DNA of 64,000 nt from Gammaproteobacteria bacterium. Lineage in GTDB: Bacteria; Pseudomonadota; Gammaproteobacteria; Enterobacterales; Alteromonadaceae. Every line of letters begins with the position of its first letter. The stretch's first letter is position 1. Positions 1 through 8,282 of this stretch are shown piece by piece. The notes beneath the pieces are model-generated. The model saw only the letters and a list, made by a program, of their open reading frames with translations. It ran no database searches and was not told the origin of the DNA. The stretch is taken from positions 62,001-126,000 of the forward strand of contig JAHJZX010000037.1 in NCBI GenBank assembly GCA_018826295.1. The letters run 5' to 3'. The translations under genes and the position numbers were made by a program.

Positions 1-1502
1 TTAATGTCGGCGATTTAAAACCGATGGAGTTTCCCATCGACTTTTTCTTACGCATGGCGTGGAACCCCGAAGCCTTTAACGCGGATAACTTACAGCAATT
101 TGCTACCGACTGGGCCAGCCAGCAATTTGGCCCGGCACATGCCGCCACTATCGCGCAATTGCTGCAGGGCTATACCAGGCATAACGGCCGGCGCAAACCC
201 GAGGCAGTGGAGCCCGGCACCTACAGCATTTTTCATTACAGCGAAGCGCAGCGGGTAAGCGCAGAGTTAACACAACTGGTGCAAACATCAGACAGCGTAC
301 AACAGCAATTAGGCCCTGCGCTGCAGGATGCTTATATTCAGCTGGTCGCACACCCGTTAAAAGCCAGCCGCGCCGTGTTCGAGCTTAACCGTGCTGTGGC
401 GCTAAACCGGCTGCATGGCGAGCAAGGCCGCGCCAGCACCAACCACCAGGCAGAGCAGGTAAAATTCTGGTTTGCCGAAGATGCCCGCCTGACAGAGCAA
501 TACCACAGCCTCGGCGACGGCCGCTGGAACCATATGATGTCGCAGCCACATATTGGCTTTACGTACTGGCGTAACCCGCCGGCCAATTTAATGCCGGTAG
601 TATCGATAGCCAGCCCGATGCCAGTGGCCGATATGGGCGTAGCGGCTGAAGGCTCAGCGCAGTCGTGGCCGATAAGTGAATACGCCGGCCAGCAATTGGT
701 GCTGGACACCTTTTACCCGCACGGCCAGCTACAGCGACAAATTGAAGTGTTTAATAAAGGCACAATGCCGTTTGAGTTCAGCGCTAAGGCCTCAGCGGAC
801 TGGATACAACTAAGCCACAGCAGCGGCAAAATTACTGTTGAGCAAAACATTGCCGTTTCTATTGACTGGAGCAAAGCCCAAACCGGACTAAATCAGGCCG
901 AAGTACATGTTCAGGGTACCGGTTGGGGCGGTGCGAAAGTGCAGGTGTCGGCGTTTAAACCGGCCAGTACCCCAACAACCGGCTTTGTCGAAGCCGATGG
1001 CTATATTGCCGTGGAAGCGGCCAGTGCAAAGGTGGGCGGTAACAACAGCAAGGCCTGGTGGCAAAAAGTGGACGGCCTCGGCCGCACCGGTCCGGCTATG
1101 GTGGCGATGACGCAAGCGGATTATCAGCTCAGTGATCTAAGCCAGGCGCCTTATCTGGAGTATCCGTTGTATTTTCACAGCAGCGGCAATTTCACCCTAC
1201 ACAGCATAGTGGCACCAACACTACAGTTAATACCCGGCCGTCAGCTGCGTATTGCTGTGGCGTTAAACGATGGCCCGCCGCACATTGTCGACACCTTACC
1301 CGATCACACTGAGCAAGCCTGGCAGCAGGCGGTGCTGGATGGCGTGCGCACTACTAAAACCCCACTGCAGGTAGTGCAGCCAGGCGCGCATCGGCTGCGT
1401 ATTTATCTGCTTGACCCGGCGGTGGTGCTGCAAAAGCTGCTGATCGATACCGGCGGCTTACAGCCGAGTTACCTGGGGCCAGCGCAAAGCCCGCGTTTAT
1501 AA
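1..1502 (+). CDS. GH115 alpha-glucuronidase, C-terminal part (cut by window edge)
   Basis: The reading frame enters from the left edge with no stop (residues NVGDLKP lie before the first visible Met at 24) and ends at 1502, so about 500 residues of a protein that normally has 800-1000 are seen. The segment PMEFPIDFFLRMAWNP and the later HPHIGF-like stretch (SQPHIGFTYWRNPP) are typical of glycoside hydrolase family 115, whose members remove alpha-1,2-linked (4-O-methyl)glucuronic acid from xylan. The last 170 residues or so (from FVEADGYIAVEAASA) match the family's C-terminal beta-sandwich domain. The signal peptide cannot be assessed. It is separated by a minus-strand terminator from the convergent GFA gene, and its operon partners lie outside the window. 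The family call is firm; substrate is by family. Confidence 0.85.
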   Translation, partial: NVGDLKPMEFPIDFFLRMAWNPEAFNADNLQQFATDWASQQFGPAHAATIAQLLQGYTRHNGRRKPEAVEPGTYSIFHYSEAQRVSAELTQLVQTSDSVQQQLGPALQDAYIQLVAHPLKASRAVFELNRAVALNRLHGEQGRASTNHQAEQVKFWFAEDARLTEQYHSLGDGRWNHMMSQPHIGFTYWRNPPANLMPVVSIASPMPVADMGVAAEGSAQSWPISEYAGQQLVLDTFYPHGQLQRQIEVFNKGTMPFEFSAKASADWIQLSHSSGKITVEQNIAVSIDWSKAQTGLNQAEVHVQGTGWGGAKVQVSAFKPASTPTTGFVEADGYIAVEAASAKVGGNNSKAWWQKVDGLGRTGPAMVAMTQADYQLSDLSQAPYLEYPLYFHSSGNFTLHSIVAPTLQLIPGRQLRIAVALNDGPPHIVDTLPDHTEQAWQQAVLDGVRTTKTPLQVVQPGAHRLRIYLLDPAVVLQKLLIDTGGLQPSYLGPAQSPRL

Positions 1503-1522
1503 GCGCAGCCGGGCTATGGCAT

Positions 1523-1548
1523 AAAAAACGCCGCCGGCGCAGCGGCGT
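1523..1548 (-). terminator. Rho-independent terminator of the GFA gene
   Basis: Read on the minus strand, a 7-bp GC-rich stem (ACGCCGC/GCGGCGT, 7-nt loop, 1528-1548) is followed directly by six T residues (1523-1528). It lies just past the stop of the minus-strand gene at 1557. On the plus strand there is no T run, so it probably serves the GFA gene only. Confidence 0.7.
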
Positions 1549-1556
1549 AACGCCGG

Positions 1557-1976
1557 CTATTGCGGCGGTGCAAAGGCGGCAAACATTTCTTCACAGGTCA
1601 TATTGTGTGTAGTTTCGGCGAAATTATAGTAACCGGGCTTGCTGTCGATGCACACCTGATGGTCCAGCACCAGGTCGTCAGCGTTATCAAATAGCCCTGC
1701 CGGCATAATATATTGGCCATTTTGATTTAAACGGTAAAACAAATGGGTGCCACATTCACTGCAAAAACCACGCGAGGCCCAATCCGATGAGCGAAAGGCA
1801 CGGACATACTGCTCGCCAGCAAAGCTGACGTCGCTGCCGCAGTCGATTGCCAGCAGCGGGCCGCCGCCCCAGCGCCGGCAAATGTTGCAGTGACAGGCAC
1901 CTATTTTACTGTCTGCCGCAGTAGCACTAATTTTTACCTTTCCGCAGACACATTGACCATGACGTTGTACAGACAT
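1557..1976 (-). CDS. GFA-family (CENP-V-like) zinc-binding protein
   Basis: A 139-residue protein with the cysteine pattern of the GFA fold: GQCVCGKV near the N-terminus, ACHCNICRR around residue 28, and FCSECGTHLFYR around residue 71. These cysteines bind zinc in characterised members. The family was named after a proposed glutathione-dependent formaldehyde-activating activity, but most members have no proven substrate. It is monocistronic, divergent from arsR, and closed by its own terminator. Family certain; function unknown. Confidence 0.8.
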   Translation of the reverse strand: MSVQRHGQCVCGKVKISATAADSKIGACHCNICRRWGGGPLLAIDCGSDVSFAGEQYVRAFRSSDWASRGFCSECGTHLFYRLNQNGQYIMPAGLFDNADDLVLDHQVCIDSKPGYYNFAETTHNMTCEEMFAAFAPPQ

Positions 1977-2052
1977 TGTTATGCTCCTGTTATTTTTTGC
2001 TAGCTAACCATAGCACAGCGCACGCTGACCGGCTGTCATCAAAATGTCATTT

Positions 2053-2090
2053 ATATATGCGAATATCCATATATACTCTGATGCATATAT
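2053..2090. promoter_or_regulatory. Candidate ArsR operator/promoter region
   Basis: An inverted repeat ATATATGC (2053-2060) / GCATATAT (2083-2090) with a 22-bp spacer lies directly upstream of arsR and spans a TATACT (2073-2078) that could be a -10 element. ArsR proteins bind AT-rich dyads overlapping their own promoter, so the location fits autoregulation. No footprint is implied; the exact operator is an inference. Confidence 0.45.
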
Positions 2091-2110
2091 TAATAGCTGA
2101 AGCCAAGCCA

Positions 2111-2458
2111 ATGACACCACTACAGCTGTTTAAATTACTGGCCGACGAAACCAGGCTGCAATGCGTGCTGTTAATTGCCGAGCAAGGCGAGCTTTGCGTT
2201 TGTGAGCTAACCTGCGCGCTTAAGCAAATTCAGCCCAAAATTTCCCGCCATCTGGCTATGCTGCGTAAAGCCAGCTTGCTGTTGGACCGCCGCCAGGGTC
2301 AGTGGGTGTACTACCGCATTAACCCGGCACTACCCGATTGGGCACTAAGCTGTATCCAGCAGACACTGGCACAAAACAGCACCCTGTTAAGCCCGTTACA
2401 ACAAAACCTGTGCGCTATGGGCGAGCGGCCACAACGCTTGTCAGCATGCTGCGCTTAA
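2111..2458 (+). CDS. arsR: ArsR-family arsenite-responsive repressor
   Basis: A 115-residue winged-helix repressor. Start at 2111 chosen because family members begin MTPLQLFKLLADETR; upstream in-frame starts would run through the operator. The metalloid-binding loop ELCVCELTC gives Cys29, Cys31 and Cys35, close to the three-cysteine arsenite site of E. coli ArsR but with the third cysteine one position later, as in many Pseudomonas-type ArsRs. The recognition helix reads QPKISRHLAMLR. The C-terminus ends with a CC pair (SACCA). First gene of an arsR-gapdh-arsJ-chrA operon (18 bp to the next start), so arsenite should induce the whole set by releasing ArsR. Confidence 0.9.
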   Translation: MTPLQLFKLLADETRLQCVLLIAEQGELCVCELTCALKQIQPKISRHLAMLRKASLLLDRRQGQWVYYRINPALPDWALSCIQQTLAQNSTLLSPLQQNLCAMGERPQRLSACCA

Positions 2459-2476
2459 GCTGATTTGGAGACCATA

Positions 2477-3481
2477 ATGACGATTAAAGTAGGTATTAAC
2501 GGTTTTGGCCGTATTGGCCGTTTAGCCCTGCGGGCCGCCTTTGACTGGCCTGAGCTGGAATTTGTGCAAATTAACGATCCGGCCGCTGACGCCGCTACCT
2601 TTGCACATTTACTGAATTTCGACTCAGTACACGGCCGTTGGCAGCATAATGCCAGCCATAACGACCAGGGCATTAGCATTAATGGCCACACCATCGCCGT
2701 AACAGGCAACAAGGCCATTAATGACACTGACTGGTCTGGTTGTGACGTGGTAATTGAGGCCTCCGGCAAAATGAAAAGCAGCGCCGTATTGCAGGCTTAT
2801 TTGGATCAGGGTGTAAAACGGGTAGTAGTAAGCGCACCGGTAAAAGAAGCCGGCGTGCTAAATGTGGTTATGGGGGTAAACCAGCAGCTGTTCGATGCCA
2901 GCATACATCGTATTGTTACCGCTGCCAGTTGCACTACCAACTGCCTGGCGCCGGTGGTGAAAGTGATCCACGAAAACCTGGGCATTAAGCATGGCAGCAT
3001 TACCACTATCCATGACTTAACCAACACCCAGTCAATTTTAGATACACCCCACAAAGATTTACGCCGGGCCCGCGCCTGTGGCAGCAGCCTTATTCCTACC
3101 ACCACCGGCTCGGCCACTGCCATTACCGAGATCTTCCCTGAGCTAAAAGGCCGCTTAAACGGCCATGCCGTGCGGGTGCCGCTGGCCAATGCTTCATTAA
3201 CCGACTGCGTGTTTGAACTAGAGCGCGCCACCAGCGTTGCTGAAGTCAATGCACTGTTAAAAGCCGCTGCCGAGCAAGAGCTAGCCGGTATTTTAGGTTA
3301 TGAAGAGCGGCCACTGGTATCGGTAGATTATAAAACTGACCCGCGATCATCTGTTATTGATGGGCTGTCGACCATGGTAATAAACGGCACCCAGCTGAAA
3401 ATTTATGCCTGGTACGATAACGAGTGGGGCTACGCTAACCGCACAGTCGAGCTGGCACGGCTGGTTGGGCAGGCAAACTAA
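2477..3481 (+). CDS. gapdh: ArsJ-associated glyceraldehyde-3-phosphate dehydrogenase
   Basis: A 334-residue GAPDH with NAD motif [10 protein letters not shown] at the N-terminus, catalytic Cys152 in AASCTTNC, and IHDLTNTQ after the active site. Start at 2477 is preceded by GGAG; an upstream TTG is less likely. In ars operons that carry arsJ, this enzyme uses arsenate in place of phosphate to make 1-arseno-3-phosphoglycerate, the extruded substrate. Its place between arsR and arsJ makes the detoxification role far more likely than glycolysis. The resistance role follows from published arsJ work; here it is inferred from context. Confidence 0.9.
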   Translation: MTIKVGINGFGRIGRLALRAAFDWPELEFVQINDPAADAATFAHLLNFDSVHGRWQHNASHNDQGISINGHTIAVTGNKAINDTDWSGCDVVIEASGKMKSSAVLQAYLDQGVKRVVVSAPVKEAGVLNVVMGVNQQLFDASIHRIVTAASCTTNCLAPVVKVIHENLGIKHGSITTIHDLTNTQSILDTPHKDLRRARACGSSLIPTTTGSATAITEIFPELKGRLNGHAVRVPLANASLTDCVFELERATSVAEVNALLKAAAEQELAGILGYEERPLVSVDYKTDPRSSVIDGLSTMVINGTQLKIYAWYDNEWGYANRTVELARLVGQAN

Positions 3482-3495
3482 CAGAGGCAAACCCT

Positions 3496-4716
3496 ATGCG
3501 CGCCGACATCCGCCAGTATCTTGTTGTTACCGGTAACTACTGGGCCTTTACCCTGACCGACGGCGCGCTACGCATGCTTATTGTGCTGCACTTTTACCAG
3601 CTGGGTTATACGCCGCTGGCTATTGCCTCACTGTTTTTGTTTTATGAGTTTTTTGGCATCGTCACTAACCTGGTTGGTGGCTGGCTGGGCGCAAAACTTG
3701 GCCTGAACACCACCATGAACATCGGTTTATTGTTGCAAATTATTGCGCTGTCGATGCTGCTGGTACCGGCCGATGCTTTAACGGTAGTCTGGGTAATGGC
3801 GGCGCAGGCGGTGTCCGGCATTGCCAAAGATTTAAATAAAATGAGCGCCAAGAGCGCCATTAAACTATTGCTGCCAGCCGATGCGCAAAGTGCTTTGTAT
3901 CAATGGGTAGCACTGCTTACCGGCTCGAAAAATGCGCTAAAAGGCGTTGGCTTTTTCTTGGGCGGCCTGCTGTTATCCTGGCTTGGCTTTGCCGGCGCAA
4001 TTGGCGCTATGGCTGCGGCGCTGCTGCTGGTGTGGCTGCTTAGCCTGCTACTGCTAAAGCGTGATTTGGGTAAAAGCCGTTTTAAACCGAAATTCAGAGA
4101 GCTACTGTCGAAAAGCCCGGCGCTGAATACGTTGTCAGCCGCCAGACTGTTTTTATTCGCCGCCCGCGATGTCTGGTTTGTTATTGCCCTGCCACTGTAC
4201 CTGGCCAGCCAGTTTAGCTGGCCGCACAGCGCTATTGGAAGTTTTCTTGCCTGTTGGGTTATTGGTTATGGTGTAGTGCAGGCCTTAGCACCGCGTATTA
4301 CCGGCAATAGCAAGCAGCAGCCAACGGGCGCGAACGCCTTGTTAAACTGGGTACTGCTGCTGTGCGCTTTACCACTGCTCATCGCGCTGGGCATCAGCTA
4401 CAGCCAGTATGCGCTGGTGTGGCTGTTAGCCGGTTTGCTGTTATTTGGCGCGGTGTTTGCCGTCAATTCCGCGCTGCATAGCTTCTATATAGTGCAGTTG
4501 GCGCGAGCCGATGGCGTATCGTTGGATGTAGGCTTTTACTATATGGCCAACGCTGCCGGCCGTTTACTCGGTACGCTGTTATCCGGCTGGATCTATCAGC
4601 AATCGGGGCTGGCTGCCTGCTTAATAGTGTCATCGATACTGCTGCTGGCGGCGGTATTATGCAGCTGGCGCTTAACCCGCCTGACAACAGACAGCAACCA
4701 TGACAGCCGCAACTAA
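3496..4716 (+). CDS. arsJ: ArsJ organoarsenical efflux permease (MFS)
   Basis: A 406-residue major facilitator protein with about 12 hydrophobic segments, beginning MRADIRQYLVVTGNYW, which is characteristic of ArsJ. A conserved stretch DLNKMSAKSAIK follows the fourth helix. ArsJ exports 1-arseno-3-phosphoglycerate made by the adjacent GAPDH; the product breaks down outside to arsenate, so the pair acts as an arsenate efflux system. It has a ribosome site AGAGG at 3483 and overlaps the next gene, chrA, by 17 bp, indicating translational coupling. Confidence 0.9.
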   Translation: MRADIRQYLVVTGNYWAFTLTDGALRMLIVLHFYQLGYTPLAIASLFLFYEFFGIVTNLVGGWLGAKLGLNTTMNIGLLLQIIALSMLLVPADALTVVWVMAAQAVSGIAKDLNKMSAKSAIKLLLPADAQSALYQWVALLTGSKNALKGVGFFLGGLLLSWLGFAGAIGAMAAALLLVWLLSLLLLKRDLGKSRFKPKFRELLSKSPALNTLSAARLFLFAARDVWFVIALPLYLASQFSWPHSAIGSFLACWVIGYGVVQALAPRITGNSKQQPTGANALLNWVLLLCALPLLIALGISYSQYALVWLLAGLLLFGAVFAVNSALHSFYIVQLARADGVSLDVGFYYMANAAGRLLGTLLSGWIYQQSGLAACLIVSSILLLAAVLCSWRLTRLTTDSNHDSRN

Positions 4717-5896
4717 AAAACCAGGCTTCTGGGCCATTTTCAGTATCTTTTTGCTGTTGGGGTTAACCAGCTTTGGCGGCCCGGCGGCGCATATTGGCTA
4801 TTTTCGCCAGCAGTTTGTCAGTAAAAGACGCTGGCTTAGTGACGCTGAATTTGCCTCTTTATTAGCCTTGTGTCAGTTTTTACCCGGCCCGGCCAGCAGC
4901 CAACTGGGTATGGCGATTGGCCTGCTACAACATAAATTTCGCGGTGCTTTAGCCGCCTGGCTTGGCTTTACCCTGCCCTCGGCGCTACTGATGCTGGCCT
5001 TTGCGCTAAGCCTGACATGGTGGCAACAACCGCTGCTAAACGGCGTGCTGCATGGCCTGAAACTGGTTGCCGTTGCGGTGGTCGCACAGGCAATATGGGC
5101 GATGGCGCAAAGCCTGTGCAACAGCAGCCGTAAAGCACTGATTATGCTGCTGAATGCGGCTATCGTGCTATGGCAACCGGGGGCTATAGTACAGCCATTG
5201 CTGATCCTGGCAGCGGCGGTAGCCGGTGTTATGCTGCTGCGCCATCAACCCGCGGCCGCCGGTACAGCGCTAACAGGCAAACCGGTATCACAGCGGCTGG
5301 CACTAAGTTGCGGCCTGTTGTTTTTGATATTGTTAATAGGTTTACCGGTGGCAGCGCAGCTTTATCCGCAGCCGGCACTGCAGCTGGTGGATATTTTTTA
5401 TCGCACTGGCGCCTTGGTTTTTGGCGGCGGCCATGTGGTACTGCCGTTGCTGCAAGCCGAACTGGTGCCGGCTGCGCTGGTTAACGCTGACCAGTTTATG
5501 GCCGGTTATGCAGCGGCCCAGGCCGTGCCCGGGCCGTTATTTAGTTTTGCCGCTTTTGTTGGCGCAGTAGCGCAAAGTGGTATTAGCCCGCTACACGGCG
5601 GCGTACTGGCGCTACTGGCGATATTTTTACCTTCGTTTTTAATTCTTAGCGCGGTATTGCCCTACTGGCAGCGTGTTTCGCAGCAGCCGACGGTACGTTC
5701 GGCTATCGCCGGGGTGGGTGCAGCCGTTACCGGTCTGCTACTGGCAACCTTGTACCAGCCTCTTGTCAGTAGCAGCATTTTAACGCCGCTTGATGCTGCT
5801 CTGGCCCTGCTGGCCCTTATTGCCCTGCAGTATTTACGCCTGCCGCCCTGGTTGCTGGTGCTGGCCGCCGTTGTGATGTCTAGTGTGCTGCATTAA
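4700..5896 (+). CDS. chrA: ChrA chromate efflux transporter (two-domain CHR family)
   Basis: A 398-residue membrane protein with the two homologous halves of long-chain CHR transporters: the N-terminal half carries SFGGPAAHIGYF and LCQFLPGPASSQLGMAIG, the C-terminal half FGGGHVVLPLL and AQAVPGPLFSFAAF. ChrA exports chromate by proton-driven antiport in characterised bacteria. The gene starts 17 bp before arsJ ends, so it is almost certainly cotranscribed and under ArsR control, an unusual coupling of arsenate and chromate resistance. A terminator follows at 6051. Confidence 0.9.
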   Translation: MTAATKKPGFWAIFSIFLLLGLTSFGGPAAHIGYFRQQFVSKRRWLSDAEFASLLALCQFLPGPASSQLGMAIGLLQHKFRGALAAWLGFTLPSALLMLAFALSLTWWQQPLLNGVLHGLKLVAVAVVAQAIWAMAQSLCNSSRKALIMLLNAAIVLWQPGAIVQPLLILAAAVAGVMLLRHQPAAAGTALTGKPVSQRLALSCGLLFLILLIGLPVAAQLYPQPALQLVDIFYRTGALVFGGGHVVLPLLQAELVPAALVNADQFMAGYAAAQAVPGPLFSFAAFVGAVAQSGISPLHGGVLALLAIFLPSFLILSAVLPYWQRVSQQPTVRSAIAGVGAAVTGLLLATLYQPLVSSSILTPLDAALALLALIALQYLRLPPWLLVLAAVVMSSVLH

Positions 5897-6254
5897 CACA
5901 AACCATCGCATTAACCTATGGCTGCTCATTTCACGTATATATGCCAGAGGTATACTCTAACAGCGACTGATAATTCAGTTTCCGGTAACCGGCCGGAACA
6001 CTCCCGTTCCCGGCCTTCGTTTAACTTACCTCCTGGCATTATATTTACCACAGGGCGCCTGACGCCCTGTCTTTTTCGCTACAAATTTCACATAAATGAA
6101 ACAACTTATCGCATCAGCCGATGCTAACCATTTTCCCAAGCTGTTTTATCGTTTTTATAGTCTGCCAATGGCCCAGCTGTACCGTGCCATCGCCACTACA
6201 AGGAGTAGTGAGATAACAAGACGGACAACGAAAAAATAACAGTTGGAGAACACA
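5897..6254. other. 358-bp intergenic region between chrA and the C39 gene
   Basis: No convincing coding sequence. It holds a small GC hairpin TTCCGG/CCGGAA at 5980-5998, the terminator at 6051-6076, and then AT-richer DNA that must contain the promoter of the gene starting at 6255. A short open frame at 5918-6127 has no ribosome site and no recognisable similarity and was not called. Confidence 0.6.
6051..6076 (+). terminator. Rho-independent terminator of the ars-chr operon
   Basis: A perfect 7-bp stem CAGGGCG/CGCCCTG with a 5-nt loop is followed by TCTTTTT. It lies 155 bp after the chrA stop and is the first strong plus-strand terminator after the operon. Confidence 0.8.
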
Positions 6255-8114
6255 ATGAAATACTTATCCGGCCTGCTGCTATTATCAGCACTGGCTTCAT
6301 TTGACACCCTGGCACTGTGCCCGGATGGCGCCAGCTTTGATAACAACTTAAGCTTCTGTGCCAACAGCACAGATGTATACGGCCCTTTTACCAAAACCAT
6401 GACCAACCGCTGCGTAAACGCCGGCGGTGGCAGTGCCTGCACTACGCCACGCACCGTTAGCGTTAACGGCAGCAACATCAGCGTACTGCGCTGGTCGCGT
6501 GGTTTTACCACCAACCTGCGCGGCACTGGCAGCTGCCCGGATGGCGCAGTACGCTCAGCACAATATGGCAACCACTGCTTTGAGCAGCGCACTGACGGCA
6601 CGCCGAACAATGTCTATGGCAATTTTACTGCCGACGAAGTGGCGAAATGCCAGTATTTAAACGGCGGCACGGCTTGCCTGACAACCCGCTGGTCGGCGCA
6701 GTTTTACACCAGTGTAAAAAACACTACCCTGCCCGGCAGCTGGGTAAACAAATTTGGCGCCTGGCTTTGGTATATCGACGAAGCGGGCGTAAACAAAACC
6801 CACACCCAGCTGGCCAACGAGCTTGCCGCTATGGGCGTAAAGCGCATCTTTATTAAAATTGCCGACGATGCTGCCGCCTGTTCGCTGTTTGTCGATGCCT
6901 GCTCTACCACTACCACTAACATATACAAAAACAAAGGCATAGAGCCATGGGCCTGGTCGTATAACTATCCGGGTAACAATGCCGCGCAGGCCGATGCCTT
7001 ATATCAGGCAGCTCGCTATGGTTATGTTGGCTTTGTCTCTGATGTTGAAGTGGAATTTAATAACAAAACCACTGAGCTGCACAGCCTGTTTCAGGCGTTT
7101 CGCGCCGCCCGCACCCGCGCCATTAACGATGGCTATGCCCGTAGCGATTTCCCGCTCGGTGCGACTACCTGGAGCAACCCGGCCGATCAGGGCATGCGGG
7201 TGGATATTATTGATCAGTACGTCGATTTTCATATGCCGCAAACCTATCTGGAGGTGTGGGGCAGCAGCTATATGGCCGATCCGAAACGTTGGATTGAAAC
7301 CGGCAACTGCGAATACCGCGCCCTGGGCGCCAATAAACCCATCTGGCACATTGTCTCTACCGAGTACGACATTATCAGCCCGGCGCAGTTAAATACCTTC
7401 CTGAATGCCGCCGGCCCCAATGCCAGTATCTGGCGGGTACCGGGCGGCTCGGTACCGCAAGCGGTGTGGCAGGATTGGAACAACGTTAACTGGCAACGCA
7501 GCAGCTTTGATAATGATGTGGATTGCGCCAGCGGTAACAACAGCTTTAAAAATTACCTCACCGGCACAACACCACCGCCGCCACCTGCGCCAAGCGTTGT
7601 GCCGTACTGGGACCAAAAGCAAAATGCCGTGAACCCGAATGGCACCTGCAGCATTACCTCTCTGGCGATGATTACCGACTACTTTGGCTTAACCGACCCT
7701 GCGGTGCTGGGCCAGCGTACACCGGATTATTTAAACAACCGCTTTGGTGTATTGCAGGATGTACCCTCACTGGCCTGGGGCTTTAATACCATAGCGCAGG
7801 AAAAAGGCAGCCCGCTGCGTGATATCGGTGTGACTAACGGCACCTTTACGCAACTGCGCGCGCTGGCCAGTGCCGGCAAGCCGACCATAGTACATGGCTG
7901 GTTTACCGTACCCGGCCATATCATGGTGGTGACCGGTTATGACGGCACTCACTACACGGTAAATGACCCCTATGGTGTATGGAACCTGCAAAAATGGGGC
8001 AGCTATGACACCAGTAAGTCCGGCAAAGGCGTGCGCTACCCGAAAGCCGCCTTTGAGTACGCCATTAACGACAATGGCAGCGGTAATGATCTGTGGTTGC
8101 ACCGGTTTGAGTAA
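6255..8114 (+). CDS. Secreted protein: Cys-rich repeats, TIM-barrel-like domain and C39-type peptidase
   Basis: A 619-residue exported protein. Start at 6255 is preceded by GGAG; residues 1-21 form a signal peptide. Two Cys-rich repeats follow (CPDGA at residues 22 and 94, each continuing C..VYG.FT..C..GG.AC.T.RW). Residues about 160-430 resemble a TIM-barrel glycosidase-like domain (SWVNKFGAWLWY, GFVSDVEVEF, WGSSYMADPKRW). A proline linker (PPPPPAP) leads to a peptidase C39-like domain with Cys465 (NGTCSIT), His555 (PGHIMVV) and Asp571 (NDPYG), all catalytic positions kept. Such papain-like domains cleave peptides or peptidoglycan cross-links. The order of domains is unfamiliar to me. A homologous C-terminal fragment sits at 15083. 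Function of the central domain is uncertain. Confidence 0.7.
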   Translation: MKYLSGLLLLSALASFDTLALCPDGASFDNNLSFCANSTDVYGPFTKTMTNRCVNAGGGSACTTPRTVSVNGSNISVLRWSRGFTTNLRGTGSCPDGAVRSAQYGNHCFEQRTDGTPNNVYGNFTADEVAKCQYLNGGTACLTTRWSAQFYTSVKNTTLPGSWVNKFGAWLWYIDEAGVNKTHTQLANELAAMGVKRIFIKIADDAAACSLFVDACSTTTTNIYKNKGIEPWAWSYNYPGNNAAQADALYQAARYGYVGFVSDVEVEFNNKTTELHSLFQAFRAARTRAINDGYARSDFPLGATTWSNPADQGMRVDIIDQYVDFHMPQTYLEVWGSSYMADPKRWIETGNCEYRALGANKPIWHIVSTEYDIISPAQLNTFLNAAGPNASIWRVPGGSVPQAVWQDWNNVNWQRSSFDNDVDCASGNNSFKNYLTGTTPPPPPAPSVVPYWDQKQNAVNPNGTCSITSLAMITDYFGLTDPAVLGQRTPDYLNNRFGVLQDVPSLAWGFNTIAQEKGSPLRDIGVTNGTFTQLRALASAGKPTIVHGWFTVPGHIMVVTGYDGTHYTVNDPYGVWNLQKWGSYDTSKSGKGVRYPKAAFEYAINDNGSGNDLWLHRFE

Positions 8115-8148
8115 CTGCTTTATTGATAGAAAGCCAGTGTCTAAAGCA

Positions 8149-8243
8149 GGAATCGGTTTGCTCTAAGTCAACCGTTGAAGCCCTGGACGGGCTGAGACGA
8201 GCCCCCAGGGATGGGTTTACGGCGTGTTGATGTGAGCAAACCG
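8149..8243 (-). repeat. Interspersed palindromic repeat, copy 1 (short form)
   Basis: A non-coding element between two genes with terminal inverted repeats GGTTTGCTC (8155-8163) and GAGCAAACC (8234-8242) and a central hairpin CCCTGG...CCAGGG with inner GGGCT/AGCCC. Read on the minus strand it shares CAACACGCCGT, TCCCTG, GGCTCG, TCAACGGTTG, TTAGAGCA and CGATTCC, in that order, with the element at 27903-28067. It resembles ERIC/MITE-like bacterial intergenic repeats; mobility is an inference. Confidence 0.6.
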
Positions 8244-8282
8244 GTTTCTGCCAACGCTGAATCCGATGTTAAACCTGTGATT

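Noticed and set aside
888-1115. Overlapping open frames on both strands inside the GH115 gene
   Set aside because: They are out-of-frame shadows of a GC-rich coding sequence and have low-complexity His/Arg-rich translations.
5918-6127. Open frame of 69 codons downstream of chrA
   Set aside because: No ribosome site, crosses the rho-independent terminator at 6051, and no recognisable protein pattern.
8149-8243. Possible small RNA or riboswitch between the C39 and MFS genes
   Set aside because: The foldable sequence is better explained as an interspersed repeat because a related copy exists at 27903.
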